DNA of 64,000 nt from Ochotona curzoniae (lineage: Eukaryota > Chordata > Mammalia > Lagomorpha > Ochotonidae), in assembly GCF_017591425.1 (NCBI RefSeq), contig NW_024465885.1, positions 32,930,501 through 32,994,500 of the forward strand. Reading direction: 5' to 3'. Made by a program: the position numbers and the translations under genes. Positions 34,293-47,335 of this stretch are shown here, in pieces. How positions within the stretch are numbered: position 1 is the stretch's first letter; every line of letters starts with the position of its first letter. Below the pieces are notes generated by a model. That model ran no database searches. It saw nothing but the letters and a program-made list of their open reading frames with translations, and was not told where the DNA came from.

Positions 34293-34980
34293 AATAGTCT
34301 GTTCATCAAATGCTGCCAGGAAAATAAAATTGGATCTGTGTTCCAAGAAGTATGAAATGAGTTTCCTACCTTATATCTTATGCAAAAACTAACTCATAAT
34401 GTATCACAGATCTAAATCTCCAACCTAATATCATCAACTTGCTAGAGAAAACCATCAGTGAGTCTGTAAGAAACTGGCACAGGCAAAGACTTCTTGGAAA
34501 ATCTCCATCAGTATGTGCAATTAAGTAGAAAATAAACAAATGGGATTATATCAAGCAATGAAGTGTTTGCACTTCAAAGAAACCTGGCAGCAAAATGAAG
34601 AGGCAACCAACATAGTGGAAGAAAACATTTGTAAAACTAGTGACTGATAAAGAACTATTATTAGTCAGGATTATAGAAAGCACAAGAAACTCAAGAACAA
34701 CAAAATAGGAAAGAACAATATGGATAGGTAATGTTCCAACCAAGATGACCATTAGTGGAAAGCTGAATCAATACAATGTTTTGCATATAAAAATTACATA
34801 TGGTTTATAATTGATGGGGATATGATTGTGTATAAAGAACTATACTATATTACATTATAGTAATCACATAGGGGAATTCAGTGAGAGAAAGTGAGCATTG
34901 GGGAGGGAATAAGGGAAATCCCACAATCTATGAAACTGTATCATAAAATGATATTAACAGAAAGAAGTCAAATTTAAAAA

Positions 34981-36039
34981 GATACATATAATTTGTAAAA
35001 TATACTGTAATGTAAAAAGACATAGCAAAATATATATATATATATATGTATAACAATTTGTCTATCCCAGAAACGAGTGGGAGCAGGCTCTTCAAAACTT
35101 GGGAGTCTTAGTTTACTAGTTAGTAGACTGCCCTACTACCACTGCAAGTAGAAGAGAGGACCTGTACCACCAGGATACTGTTAGGAGTTTTCAAGCTCAC
35201 TATGGCATGAAAATTACCCAGTTAATTGTGAGTGCAAAAGATTACCCAAACAACTAGGGTAACTTTGGCACAGCGTGATGAAGGGAAAAGTGACAGGACT
35301 TTTTGTATTCTGAAGGCTGGGCACTGTTTCCTCTAAGGGTTATTCTTGCAGTAGTATCCCATGCATGGGAACTCCCAAGCTCTGAACCTGCCAAATGGCT
35401 GACAAAGGTGGTGATAAATGCACAAAACACCTGTGTTTTGGCCTGGACTGTCAGGGGAAACTTTGCCAGTGAGTGCTAATTGAGGATGAGACGAAGGTCA
35501 ACTACAGGCAACACAACTGCCAGGTATCACTAGGAAAAGTCATTATGGCATCATGTCTCAGTAATTTCCTCATTCTCTGAGATTTTGAGGTTAAAAAAAA
35601 TAATAATAAAATAACTTGGATGTTACGGACCAGTGCAGCATATTCTTCAAGTTTCACCAAGGCGTGCCATCTCAGCCATCCTAGATGGTAAATAAGGATT
35701 CTAAACTTTAACATCTCTGTTTCTGGTGTAATCCCTGATTGACCTTGTTACATTTCTTGGATGTCAATTAGTTTAAATATAATGTATCTTACCTGTCCAA
35801 TAACGAAGGAATGATGGGTATTAAGAGCTACTTCCTGATTGGTGAGGAGGAGCTGAAGCCAGAAAGCATTTGCAGTTTATACGATAGTTCTGCAGTTAGC
35901 GGATTTTTCAGCTGATAATAGATGCCTTTTTAATATTCTGGTTCCACATGTGGCCCTAACTGAACATTCGGTTCCCTGCTCAGCCTGAGATTCATGTGGA
36001 TTTAGACAGTTTGAGAGAACAGATGCCAGTTTGAATTTT
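34981..36039. other. Unassigned DNA
   Basis: (TA)n at about 35030-35048. The remainder is not recognised and no convincing gene is present. Confidence 0.45.
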
Positions 36040-36575
36040 TGTGCTATCAGATATAGATTATGGAATAAAATTCTGCCCTAAAATGATGAAATCCTGTCTT
36101 TTGCAACACAATGAATGCAACAGAAACTCATAATTAGTGGAATATACCAGCTCTAAGAAGACAAATATATAGATTCCCTGATCTATGATAACTAATATAG
36201 AAAGTAAAAAAAAAAAAAAAACACGTGCAAATCTGTATCAAGGGGAAGAAACAAATGACTATGAACTTTAAAAAATATATTCTATATGAAAGAAAACAAT
36301 ATTTGAAACTTATTGTTTAAGTCATGTTTATACTCCTGAGGAACAGTGTATCTTTTACTACTTTGTTAAATTCTGTACCTATTTGTGTGTTAATTCTGTG
36401 AAATTTGAATGAACGGAACATATACTCATTCACAGTTAAAAACAAATAAGAAAGAAGAGGGTTAATGTAGGATGTAAATAAGAAGGGTGATGGGTGGGAA
36501 GTGTCACTGTGCTCCCAAAAAGGTACTGCAAAACACATGAAAACTGTACACCCCATATAAATAAAATCATCTAGA
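36040..36575 (+). mobile_element. Old L1 3' fragment
   Basis: Sense. 'gatgaaatcctgtcttttgc', 'aacacaatgaatgcaacaga' and 'gattccctgatctatgataa' match the region after ORF2 of old L1s. It ends near 'ccccatataaataaaatc'. Confidence 0.7.
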
Positions 36576-36692
36576 ATTTAAACACAAGGATTGCATAGCT
36601 GTATATGAAATCACTAATGGAAACTTTCTCTTGTTTAAAAAGGAAGTGATGAATCTAGAGATTGAAGTGAATTAAGCCTTATTTTGTTATAA

Positions 36693-36978
36693 AGATACCT
36701 GACACAGTGAGGTGTGCTGTCCTTGTAGCACTTAGTTCAAGTCGTAGCTTCTATGCTTTCAAATCAGCACACTGCTCTTTTGCCTAGGAAACAACAACGA
36801 ATGATTCTAGTGCATTCCCCCTATACCTGTATGGAAGACCTGGATAGGATTTCAGAGCGGTCCAATCCTGATCAAGGCTGTCATTTGAGAAATGAATCCA
36901 GAGAATGGAAGATGTCTTTCTGCTTCCACCTCTCTGGCACTCTACATTGCGAAATAAATAATTATGAATATAAAAAGA
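36693..36978 (+). mobile_element. Old CSINE
   Basis: Plus-strand, diverged. 'ctatacctgtatggaagacc', 'atttgagaaatgaatccaga' and 'gaatggaagatgtctttctg' follow the CSINE order. Confidence 0.62.
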
Positions 36979-37071
36979 GATTTTATTCGTATTTAAATAT
37001 AAGAGAAACATTATGTACTAATATGAAGGTTTCATAGTTATTGGGATTATGATTCTCCAATTATTTCTTCT

Positions 37072-37440
37072 TCAAGGTTTATTTTTATTTATTTGAAGAT
37101 AACACACACATACGCATGAATGTGTATGTTTATATGTATGTATGTATGTATTTATATATTGAGAGAGAGAGCCAATGGTAAAGCTTTTCCCATATACTGA
37201 CTCTCTTCCCAAATGACTATAATATTTAGGATTGGCCCTGATTGAAGCCAGTAATCTGGAACATAATTAGAGTCTCTCATATTAGTGCATTAGTCCAGAA
37301 GCTTGAATTATTCTCCTGTACCCTCTTAGCTACCTTATTAGGAATGTAGTTATAAGGAAGGATCAGCCTGGACTGAAGCTGCTGCTGATTTAGGAAGCTT
37401 ACGTGGCACAGAGTTGCTTAAGCAGGTGTACCACAGCAAT
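37072..37440 (-). mobile_element. Old CSINE with microsatellite-expanded tail
   Basis: Minus-strand. Reversed tail 'tttatttttatttatttgaa', then a (TATG)n stretch at 37130-37152, then degenerate body. A GA-rich stretch at 37500-37560 may be another decayed copy. Confidence 0.55.
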
Positions 37441-37560
37441 ACTTCCCCTTCCCACTATTGTTTTAGTATTCGTATATTGAAAGACATAGACAATAAGAAC
37501 AAAAGAGAGAGGAAGAGAGTGAGGGGGAGAGTGAGAGAGAGCGAGCCCTAGAGGGAAAGT

Positions 37561-38999
37561 GACCAAGCAGTTTCTAAATATATCTTATTCTTTTACACTA
37601 TAAAATACTTTGGAATGAAAAGATGGTGTTATTTTTTCTCAGTGCCATAATAGGAAAAGTGTTTGACCATTTAGATGAAATAAAAAAAAGTTTGGATGAT
37701 AGTATTTGGATTACTGAATTGAATGAAGTATAATATTTATTAAATATTTCTCAAGACACGGTTGCCATGACAGATTCTGTAAATTTAAGACAATGTTTCA
37801 TCTTATTGCTAGGAGTGACTGACAATTAGATAAGGTTTAGACACTATGTATTACCAGTTTATAAGCATGAGGCAGGACGACTTCCCACAATTTATACACT
37901 CCATGCTGTTCTGGTCACTGAATTCAATTATCAGTTATGTATTACATGTCAAACCCTTCTAGTTCTGAAACATAGTCTGGGTGCACCTAGGCTTCAGAAT
38001 GTGTGCATCAGAGGCCGGAGAGCTTCCTGGAAAATCACTGCCCCTCAACTATCTAAGAACTAAACGTAAATTACATAACTAATTAGTGACCAGGTCTGAA
38101 TTCACACCCTTGTTCCCTATGTTCCAGATTAAAGTTCTTGTTATAAAAAAATAATTTCTACTGAACTAACAAAATATGAAGAAGTTGCTTTAATTGTGCT
38201 TTGCATTCTTGCATATAACTTTCCAATAGTAGGAAATAAATGATCTTCAATATTATTTTCACTTATTTATTATTTCTCTTTATAATTAATAATTTGCAAA
38301 AACAAATAATACATAAAAATAACAAAAAGTTAATAAAAACTAAAAACATTTAAAATAACAAATTAACTAAAATAAAATAACAAATTAACAAAGAACAAGA
38401 ATAAAAACAGAAACTGCCGTGACTCCCTTAGACACCTGTTTGTTGGTTAGCACTCACAGGCAGCCTTCATTATGACCAGTGGTGCTTTCGTTACCATTAG
38501 CTGTGTTTCTAACTCTACAGATGACAACAAGTGGTATTTTGCAGGACATTTATTTCACTGACACATGATTGCAACCTTATTCAATGCCACATTTCTGAGG
38601 ACACAGTATAAGAGCAGAGAAAGAAAGGAAGACACAAAGCTATTTTATTGTTCTCACAAATGGAATTTTGCTACATTCCTTCTCTTTACCCCTTCTTCTA
38701 ATACAGTCACTTTTCTCCAGAATATATTCATAATGCTTTTTCTGATTAAATATGTGGCATGCTTTATACTAATTTACGGTTTAATCATCTATTATATTTG
38801 ATTGAACAAGCTAAGAATTTCATTTATTTATATTTCCTAAGCCAATCATACATCAAAAGCCCTTAAACACACATTGAATGAGATCATTTAAAAACAGGAA
38901 TTATGAAGCACACATTCAGCCTGCTATCTTAAATATATCCCTTGCTGAAATGTCTGGGCTTCACTTCTGACTTCAATTTTTTGTCAATGAATATCCTGT
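37561..38999. other. Unassigned DNA with possible ancient repeat scraps
   Basis: 37995-38140 has MER5-like ('gtgtgcatcagaggccggag') and MIR-like ('agtgaccaggtctgaattca') phrases, weakly supported. 38270-38420 is A-rich low complexity. No gene seen. Confidence 0.4.
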
Positions 39000-39165
39000 C
39001 AGTCAGGGGTGATGTCTAAAGTAGTTGGGCTACTGTCACTCATGTAAGAAACCCGGATTGATTTCCAAACTCCAAGCTCTAAACCTAGCTATGTCCAGCC
39101 CTTGAGGGTATAGGAGTGACCAGTGGAGGGAAACCCTCTCTTTCTATCTGTGTATATATGTATAT
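39000..39165 (+). mobile_element. Old CSINE, 3' part
   Basis: 'actcatgtaagaaacccgg', 'gagtgaccagtggagggaaa' and 'ccctctctttctatctgtgt' correspond to the CSINE 3' half. 5'-truncated. Confidence 0.55.
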
Positions 39166-40147
39166 ATACACAAACATTTGTATGAAATGCCAAAACATTT
39201 TAGTTAATTTATGTATGATGTAAAAACTAGATTGTCCTTAAAGTTTCAAAATGAGAATGCTATACTACAATCACACATATATGGATACAAATATATAGTA
39301 TGTGTGTGTATCACAGGCAAGCAATGGGTAATATGTTTTAGTATACTTTTTCAGTTTCCACATTTTAATAATCTTCTTATGTTAAAACAGACCTGGTACT
39401 ATAAAATATATCATTAGTGTTTCTAGAAAATAATATTTTTTCTATAAAAATAGTGTCCAAATATAAATATAGATGTAATATATAGACAAACATGGCTCTT
39501 TATTAGCTTTAGAATTTAAAATAAAAATATTAATTAAAAGTCTAAGAGAATTATTGGTAAAATATATGAAATTTATTTTTGGAATTAATAAATATTTGAA
39601 TATATATTTTTTAAATCTGCCATATCTTCAAATCTTGTTCACTCAACTTTTTAGTTATTAATATTTTGATAAATTGTGAACTGAGTGTAATCTTTCTAAA
39701 GTAAATATGACTCTACTTCTGCTCCATTAAGAATTCTTAAGAATAAATAAATGTGTGTAAATCCCACGGACAAATTTATTCATTGTGAAATTGAATTGAT
39801 GCAATGATAACCAAAGAAACATATCGTGTATGAAGTTCAATGCATCCAGACTTTAACCTCTTCAAATCTCCTTCCCTGCCAAAATAAGTGGCATTTTTCT
39901 CATATGACATAAATGCTACTTGAACAGACATTTCCTTCGATTGGGATGTTGCAAATGTGAAGCTCAGTATCCTGATGTGAAAAATGAGATAATAGGAATA
40001 GAAAACCATATAGTACTGATAAGTTCTAAGTTTTAGACAGCGCTGATGTTTGTGATAGTAATTAATAGTAAGGGCGAACATTTGGTTATGTTGAAGCAAA
40101 TCTCTTTTGTAGCTGAATTTTCTGGATGTTTTCATAATTCTTTAAAT
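39166..40147. other. Unassigned A+T-rich DNA
   Basis: No gene recognised. The 119-residue minus-strand frame at 39776-40135 has no recognisable domain. Confidence 0.45.
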
Positions 40148-40487
40148 AGAGTTTTTTAAAATTTTGTTTTAGTTTTTTATTGAAAAGTCAGATACACAAA
40201 GATGAGGAGACACAGAGAGGAAGAGCTTCTATCTGCTTATTCACTCCCTCGGTGGTCATAAATCCTGGAACTGAGCAAATTCAAAACCAGGATCCAAAAT
40301 ACTCTTTCAGGTCTGCCATACAGGTGCAAGTTTCCAAGGCCCTGGGCCATCCTCGACTGCTTTCCCAGGACACGAGCAGAGAGCTAGATGGGAAGAGGGA
40401 CTGCCAGATTAGAACCAGTGCCCATGTGGGATCCTGGCGTGTGAAAGGCGAGGACTTTAGCCACTATGCCACTGCTCCATGCCCTGT
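40148..40487 (-). mobile_element. Full-length CSINE
   Basis: Minus-strand, from 'ttttttattgaaaagtcaga' to 'gccactgctccatgccc'. The 146-residue open frame across it is a SINE artefact. Confidence 0.92.
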
Positions 40488-41514
40488 ACAGTCACATCTT
40501 TACCCAGGCTGCATTTATTTTTCTCTGTGTATTTGTGGGTATATACATATAAATGTAAGTATTCTGGAAAACAATCAGTCAATGCTTATTAACGCTGAAT
40601 ATTTGAGTAATTCGTTTTAACTAAACCACTGTTCCCATTAAACTCATTAGAAATTTTGGTTACTACATACATATCTATATATCTAGATCGATATATATAT
40701 ATACATATGTATTTATATATATATTATTAGATATATATGGCATATGCATTGCTTATATTAGGAAAGAGTAAAATTAATATACACATTGAAAATGCAGGCT
40801 TAAATGCATATGGCTATGTAATGAATATAATCACTGCATTAGTAACTACTTTGGGATATAAACAAATATTGTGCAGAAAATAATAGTGTTCTCTGAGTTT
40901 AGCTTCAGGAGTATTCACATGGAAAGAAAAAAACGTCAAAATTGGCTGGAATGGATTAGAAATAGGCAGAAATAATGTCACTTTGGTAATAAAACAGAGT
41001 CAATGAACAAATGTTCTAGACACTGCAGAAAGCATCAGCCATGCAGACATAGCAATCGTAATCTAGACACCTTGCATCACATGTAAAAGTGGGGACATCA
41101 AGCCCATTTCTTCATACTCAAGGCTTTATTTGTTTTTTTTTTTTCTTCAACCCTACAACATAGTATGCAAATAGCTCAACTTCTCAAAGCTCTTAATTTA
41201 AGTAGAATTTTAAATACAGCAAGAATTTTATTTATCTGGACTAAGCCTGGGGATGCTTGAACTATAAGTATCTGGAATGCTTTTCTCAGTTTCCAACATA
41301 CATAGGAAATTATCAAGAAAATATCTATTGATGTGTATTATGTAACATCACATGCAGATAACAACATGTAAATAACAACATAATCTATGCTATGCTGCAC
41401 AATTACAACCATTAATTCTTGTAGAATTGACAATGTTACAAATCTGTAGCACTTATTATCAGTTTACTGTGTCTCAGATGAAGTTTTTAAAATATTTGAA
41501 TACATTTCAAGATA
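40488..41514. other. Unassigned A+T-rich DNA
   Basis: TA-rich low complexity at 40670-40740. Otherwise nothing recognised. Confidence 0.5.
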
Positions 41515-41780
41515 TTTATCTATATGACATGTGGGACTGTAGAGACAGAGATATAAATAGATAGAGATAGAGAGATAAAGAGATAGAGATAAAATCTTTG
41601 TATCTCCTGCTTCATTCTCATGTGAACACAGTAGCTAGGTCTAAGTTAGCTCAAATTCAGGGGCCAGGAACTCCATCTTGGTTTCCCTTATTGGTGTCAT
41701 ATGCACTTTGACCATCTTTTACTGCCTTTCAGGTCCATTCCCATGAAGATGGGTCAGAAACAACATATCCAGGAATCAAA
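41515..41780 (-). mobile_element. Old CSINE
   Basis: Minus-strand, with a GATA-type expansion (41555-41595) in the tail-proximal GA-rich region. Then 'ggggccaggaactccatctt' and 'ggtttcccttattggtg'. Confidence 0.6.
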
Positions 41781-42204
41781 CAGGCATTCCCATAATGGGT
41801 TGGAAGTATTTCATGCTGTACCTTAGTCTGCTATGCTTCAGTTTCGATCCTTTAGAATCAAGATACTTAATGTTTCACACAGCTGTGGGAGAAAGGTGTT
41901 CTAAAAAAACATCTTTACAGGTGAGAGGAGTTGGTCAATTTATCCAAGGTCATCTACTAGACGCTCTCAGATCTGCCTTCTTGGAAATCTTAGATGATAG
42001 ATACGATTCAGATTAAGTATCTACATCATTTCACTTTTAGAAATGCCATATATTTTCATATATAATAAGTATTTTATTCTGCTTCAGTAGAAAATAATAA
42101 TGTTGGAGTGGGATGCAATATTGGATAATGAATTGAAAGCTACCAAGCCATAGAAACTAAGAGAAGAGAGAAGGGAAATGCCGGGAAAGGAGTATAATTA
42201 TATC
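41781..42204. other. Unassigned DNA, possible MIR scrap
   Basis: 'tttatccaaggtcatctact' at about 41938 is reminiscent of the MIR core. Weak. No gene seen. Confidence 0.35.
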
Positions 42205-42550
42205 TTTCTTTCAAAAGAATCATTTATGTGAAATGGAGGCACATTGTGAGAGAAGAAAAAGAGAGATAAAATGCTTCGCTTGCTATTTCACTCACAAAAT
42301 GGCCACAACAGCCAGGCAGGCCTGGGACATACCAAAGCCAAGAGCCAGGGACTCCATTCAGGTCTCCCACATAGGTTTTAGAATCTCAAGTAGTGCTTGC
42401 TTTGGCAGCATATATACTAAAAATAAGATCTCAAATACTTGACACATCATCTACTGCTTTTGTAGGAATATAAGCCATGAAACTGGAAAGGAATAGAAGC
42501 AGCTGGCACTCAAGGTGTGATGCCAGTGTCACAAGCCGCAGCTTAATGTA
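42205..42550 (-). mobile_element. Old CSINE split by a U6-derived insertion
   Basis: Minus-strand. 'actcacaaaatggccacaac', 'aagccaagagccagggactc' and 'aggtctcccacataggtttt' run in CSINE reverse order. The copy is interrupted at 42393 by snRNA sequence and resumes with 'acttgacacatcatctactg'. Confidence 0.68.
42393..42423 (+). pseudogene. 3'-truncated U6 snRNA retrocopy
   Basis: 'gtgcttgctttggcagcata' followed by 'tatactaaaa' matches the 5' end of U6 from its first base, with only C-to-T type changes. It stops after about 30 nt. The flanks 'aatctcaagta' and 'gatctcaaata' form an imperfect target duplication inside the older CSINE. This fits a 'tailless' retropseudogene: the 5' end is kept, the 3' end lost and there is no A-tail. 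Non-functional. Confidence 0.82.
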
Positions 42551-43787
42551 TGGAATCACAAACAGGGCATGAAGGTTATAATCCTTCCTGAAAGATCTAA
42601 AGGGGAACTGACTTCCAGTACACTCCTTGTTAACTTAACACTCAAGTAATGTTCATTTTCATGAATTACGGATAAAATGGAAAAGCATTAGAGTCAGAGA
42701 GCAGTGCTTAATTTAGCTCTTCAGCTTAAGATACTAATTATGACACGTTTCAGACAATTTAATTTGTTTTTCAAAAACATGAATGAAGTTTGATATTCAT
42801 GTTGATAGTTTCTATTCTTGCTAAAATATCATATTCGATTTTCAAGCCTACTCTACTGTTCGGTTTGAAACAACAAAAACAATAAAAAAAAGACTGGTAA
42901 AAGAGCAGTTTCACAATGTGTTGAAGTATTTCTCAATGCTGTCTCCAGGAAGCTAAAGCATACCAGAAAACTTCAAAGACCTAAAGTCCTAATCCTTAGT
43001 TGGTCAATGTTTCTTTGCCTTAATTCATATTTATTTACTCTGTGCTTTAAGCATATAAACCTAGCAGTATAATCTATTCTATTTGCCTGTGTTTGTTCAT
43101 TCCATTAAACTGCCTTTTAAGGGCAAGGAGCAAATAAAAATTATAAATTTCAAACCACTTATAGCGATGTCAGGCACCTGGGAATGCACGGTAAATATGA
43201 GTGGATGACAAATAGTGGTGCATGGGGAGCCATGAATAAAGACAAAGAGAAAGAACCACAAAAGTCTTAAGCAAGTTGCCTTGCCCTAAAAAAATGTTAG
43301 CAGTAAGGTCAGGAAATCACTAGGTTCTATCGCTTAGCTCTGTGACACTCATTTTTATAGTGCAGTGGAGGAAATAGTACTCTGTATTGATTTTATTCTG
43401 ATGATTGCTTAACAAGCATAGTTATGCCAAAGTGACTGATGAGACAAGTGACCTGCCAAGGTGGCCATGGGACAGAGAAATGTATTTGCTGTAAAGGTGA
43501 AACAATTAGAGTGATATATAACGACTACTGTTTGCCAGTTTTGACTTGCTGAGTCAAACGTTCATGCGTCTTGTCTTATAACACAAAGAGGAAAATAAAT
43601 TGCATGGGAATGTCTATAGAAATGCGCAAGTTATCTGATTTTTGAGCTCTGTAATTGTGCTGATCGTTTCATACAAAAAGAAAACATTTACCTTATTATG
43701 AATATTTTCCAATGTGAAAATGTCTACCTTACCTAAAAATTAGAATTTAGGACAGAGTATTTTGTATTTGCTAATAAGAACATTTAT
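42551..43787. other. Unassigned A+T-rich DNA
   Basis: No gene or repeat family recognised. Confidence 0.5.
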
Positions 43788-44118
43788 TTTTGTCCAGCAC
43801 AATGGCTCAATGGCTAAATCATCACCTTGAAAGCACCAAGATTCCATGTGGTTGCAGTTCATGACCTGGCTAGTCCAGTTTTCTTGCAGCTCCCTGATTA
43901 TGGCTTGAGAAAGCAGTAGAGGATGGTCCAAAGCCTTGGAACCCTGGACCCACATAGGAGACCTGGAAGAAGCTCCTGGCTCCAAGCTTTAGATCAACTC
44001 ATCTCTGGCAATTGTGGCTATTTGGAGAGTGAGCCAGCAGATAGAAGAAATTTCTCTCTGTCCCTCCACTTTTTAAATCTTTTTTTTTCCAATAAAAATA
44101 CATAAATCTTTCTTTTTA
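43788..44118 (+). mobile_element. Full-length CSINE
   Basis: Plus-strand, from 'tgtccagcacaatggctcaa' to 'ccaataaaaatacataaatc'. Moderately diverged. Confidence 0.88.
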
Positions 44119-44279
44119 AATAAGATCACTGATTTAGTCCCAAAGCGACATACTTGTTTGTGCAAAAATGTGACAAAACTATCTGACTCATAGACTACAT
44201 CTCTTTATAAACTGGAAACACTATTTAAAAATGGATAATACACTGCATGTAAAAGGTTAATGATGTAAGCATATTCTTT

Positions 44280-44814
44280 TTTTTAATAGATATTTTTATA
44301 GGAAAGACATGATTGCAGGGTGTAAGGAGAGACAGTGAATGATTTTACTGGCAAAACTCCATGGATTTTTTTCTCTGAAACTGTTATAAGAATAAAAAAG
44401 CCAGGAACTGGTTGCAGACAGTGGAGTTTTATCTGCAAAGTGAACAACTGAATGTGAGAAGAAAAAAGCTTCCCCAGGTGGGAGCTTGGCCTTGGGTTTT
44501 CCTGAAAGGACACAGAGTCACTCAGATCTCAGGAAGCTTTTTTGCTTTTGTTTTTTTAAAGATTCCCTGACTGCTCCTTGTCTGGACAGAAACGTACAGC
44601 TGACCTTCCCTCCTGTTGGTCTCCAATCTATTAGTAAATGGCTGGATAATTCTTGGGTTACCTGTTTGACGGTGTTACTTGCCTGGTTACCTGGTGAGAG
44701 AAAAAAGAGAGGCGGCTTCTCAGGAATAAAACACCATCCTGTTTGCCAATGTACAAGGTACCAGTAAACAGCTCAGGAAGGTGGCAGGCCTAGGGCTTAT
44801 CAGATTTGTCCAGG
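44280..44814. other. Unassigned DNA between possible CSINE parts
   Basis: It begins with a reversed-tail-like T-run and 'tttttataggaaagac' plus 'aaggagagacagtgaatg'. This suggests the tail end of the CSINE whose body lies at 44815, separated by about 450 bp of unidentified sequence. An AATAAA lies at 44731. No confident gene. Confidence 0.35.
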
Positions 44815-45068
44815 ACTGACAGATTTTAACGTGCTTGGATGCTCTTCCCAAATGTCCACTGGGTTTTCTGAAGCCAAGGACCAGGAGCTTCCAATTGATC
44901 TTCCACTTGGGTTCACAAGCCCAAGGACTTGGATCTTGCTCTGTGAAATTCCCGGGCCATAGCAGGGGGCTGAAATGAAACTGTTACCGCAGAGACTAGA
45001 ATCGGTGACCATATGGGCTACTGGTGTTGCAGGCAGAGGCTTAGTTTGCTATGCCACATCATTAGCCC
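44815..45068 (-). mobile_element. CSINE body and head
   Basis: Minus-strand. 'gatgctcttcccaaatgtcc', 'gaagccaaggaccaggagct', 'agaatcggtgaccatatggg' and 'tatgccacatcattagcccc' follow CSINE reverse order. Confidence 0.75.
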
Positions 45069-46379
45069 CGATAACCTGCAATTTTTTCTTAATACTTCAG
45101 AATGTTTTTGAATAGATCTTTGGGATATTGTTCTTATATTAACCAAAACTCTGCGTGACAAAGAATGAAAGCCCAAATGCAGCTAAATATGATAATTAGA
45201 TAAAGCAAAATCGAAGAATTAAAGTATTTCCTGTTCAGAACATTAAAGTAAGATTTATTCCAAAATAACATATCCACACACCATTTTAGATAATTAATAA
45301 AGTAATTGCATAACACATGGAAATATTCTATTGTGCAATAAAAAAATCTGTATGTGAACATAAATTGTTTTTTCTAGTAATCACGACTATTTCTAGCCTG
45401 ACTTACAGATTCAGAAATATCCTATTGCCTTTTGCCTTTGATATGTATTGTGCATGTTTAGCATGAGCAAAATAAAACTCCACAAGCTTCTGTACTCTCA
45501 AGTTACATAAATCTAAACATTATTTTCATACATCATGCAAAACAAGAGAAAAGCTGACATAAACCAAGAAAACTTCCATTTTATTATTTTAGTCATAATT
45601 ATAACTAGTATCTCAACATGTTTCAATGATGCTGCATTCAAAATGCATCTCCTATTCATCAATTAGTCTGCATCTTTTAGCATCTCTGCAACTAAGTAAA
45701 CACGGACTCTGTAAAGAGTTCCATTGTTTCCTTGATGAAATATTTCTATTACCTTTTCTCTTTCTCTCCATTACTTCACAGCAGCAGACGAATCTTTACA
45801 AAATGTGAAAGAAAAAAATATTAATCTCACTGAATATGCTTAAAGTCCTTCAGTTATTTCTTATGAATTCATTCTAGCCCTCACTTCTGTGTCGCCGTGT
45901 TAATTTTCCAATCACTCACAATTATTTGATCATATCCTTGCTTTCAAATTTTGATTAGTAAATAATTGTGCTGATTATTCTACTAGAAGTCCACTCTTTA
46001 ATATTATCCTTTGTCCTGGAGCTCCTAGAATTTATTTGTAAGACACTAAAAAGAAATATTTTCTACTGACATTATTTGAGCCACAAAATCAAACATTGAA
46101 ATGGAAAATAATGTAGCCTACAGCAGCCAAAACTGAATATATATTCTGAAGATTAACTTTTGAAATATTCCCCCAAAACTTATGTCTATACTCATAAGTA
46201 GCAGCAAGGGGCATTCAGTTCCTTAAATTTTGCGAAAATTTTCCTTTAATTAAAAAATGTCAAAATCTTTATGTCACCTTACAGTGTTCATAGCTGAGAT
46301 TAAGTAAGGGTATGTTATCCATTGTTACAAGTTCATTTCCAGGTTATTTAGACTAAATATTTTGTTCATGTCTACATTA
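45069..46379. other. Unassigned A+T-rich DNA
   Basis: No gene recognised. Confidence 0.5.
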
Positions 46380-46575
46380 TCAGGAGACACTTCAATGGCA
46401 GTGTGATGAATTTATGACTATTCATGAAAGACACCCATGTAAAACTAGAGGGGAAATCAACAGGGAGACAAGAGAACTTGGGGAGGGCAATAAGAAATAC
46501 TATTAAACTGTATCATAAAATAAAAGCTAAAAGTTCAAAAACAAAGCAAAATGAAGTAACCAAAAAAAAAAAAAA
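46380..46575 (+). mobile_element. L1 3' terminus
   Basis: 'acttggggagggcaataaga' then 'attaaactgtatcataaaat' is the L1 end form shared with 34.9 kb. It is followed by an A-rich tail and A16 at about 46561. Confidence 0.65.
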
Positions 46576-47091
46576 AAGAAAAGAAAAACAAAGGATGTGA
46601 TTTGATCCACTGGCTTCTGGAGAATAAAGGTCTTGGTTTAGTGTAGGTACTTTTGACTTGGGTATTGCTTGGAAGATGTTTCTCCATTATGAGATTGCAT
46701 TCTCATACTACTGTTACCATGATTGGCAATCCTTTTCTTTTCCAATCCCAATATTTGCATTAATCAATTCATAATTATTTCTAAGAAGCTCTTGTTTAAT
46801 AAATAGCTTAATTTGTTTTATCTTCACTTACCTTTTCAGAAATACTAGGATTGTGTTTTTGATAAGATGCCATAAAATATGTTAATCAAATTAAACAGAA
46901 AAGAAAACCTTATACTATGCTTTACAAAGACAACACATTGATATTCTGGATAAATGTCAATTGCAATACCCTTCCTAAGAAATCTAGTCATGATGGTGAC
47001 CTGTTTTTTGCCCCTAAATTAATATAAAATAATATCAATTTAGAATTCTATTAGTGCCATCACAGAACACTGTGCAATCATAATCTATCCT
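46576..47091. other. Unassigned A+T-rich DNA
   Basis: Nothing recognised. Confidence 0.5.
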
Positions 47092-47335
47092 TTTTTGAAA
47101 GATATAATTATTTTTATTAGATAGGTTTATAGGGAGAAGGTGAGACAGACAGAAATATGTGCCTTCTTCTGATTGATTCCCAAAGTCCTTGGACAGTCTT
47201 CTGCTGCTTTCCTATACCACATGCAAGGCACTGGAAGGGAAGTAGAGCATCCAGGATTAGAAACAGTATCCACATGGGATCCCAGCCAATGTAAGGTGAG
47301 GATCTTAGCTACCAGGCTACTGCACTGGGCCTATA
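47092..47335 (-). mobile_element. CSINE with internal deletion
   Basis: Minus-strand. 'tttttattagataggttta', then a jump to 'ccaaagtccttggacagtct', ending 'gctactgcactgggcc'. About 90 bp of the middle is missing. Confidence 0.8.

Larger units (their letters stand above)
32995..34980 (+). mobile_element. L1 ORF2 and 3' end remnant
   Basis: Sense L1. It includes 'tttccatgtccatggattgg', 'atcacaataccagacttcaa', 'ggcacaggcaaagacttctt' and 'aaacaaatgggattatatca', all in L1 ORF2 order. It ends 'ctatgaaactgtatcataaa' with an A-rich tail. Frameshifted and non-functional; interrupted by CSINEs at 33422 and 33849. Confidence 0.87.

Noticed and set aside
37995..38140. MER5/MIR identification
   Set aside because: Only short remembered phrases match; kept as a low-confidence note, not as an element call.
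39776..40135. 119-residue minus-strand frame, the longest outside recognised repeats apart from L1/SINE artefacts
   Set aside because: No domain, signal peptide or family recognised; composition matches background A+T-rich DNA.
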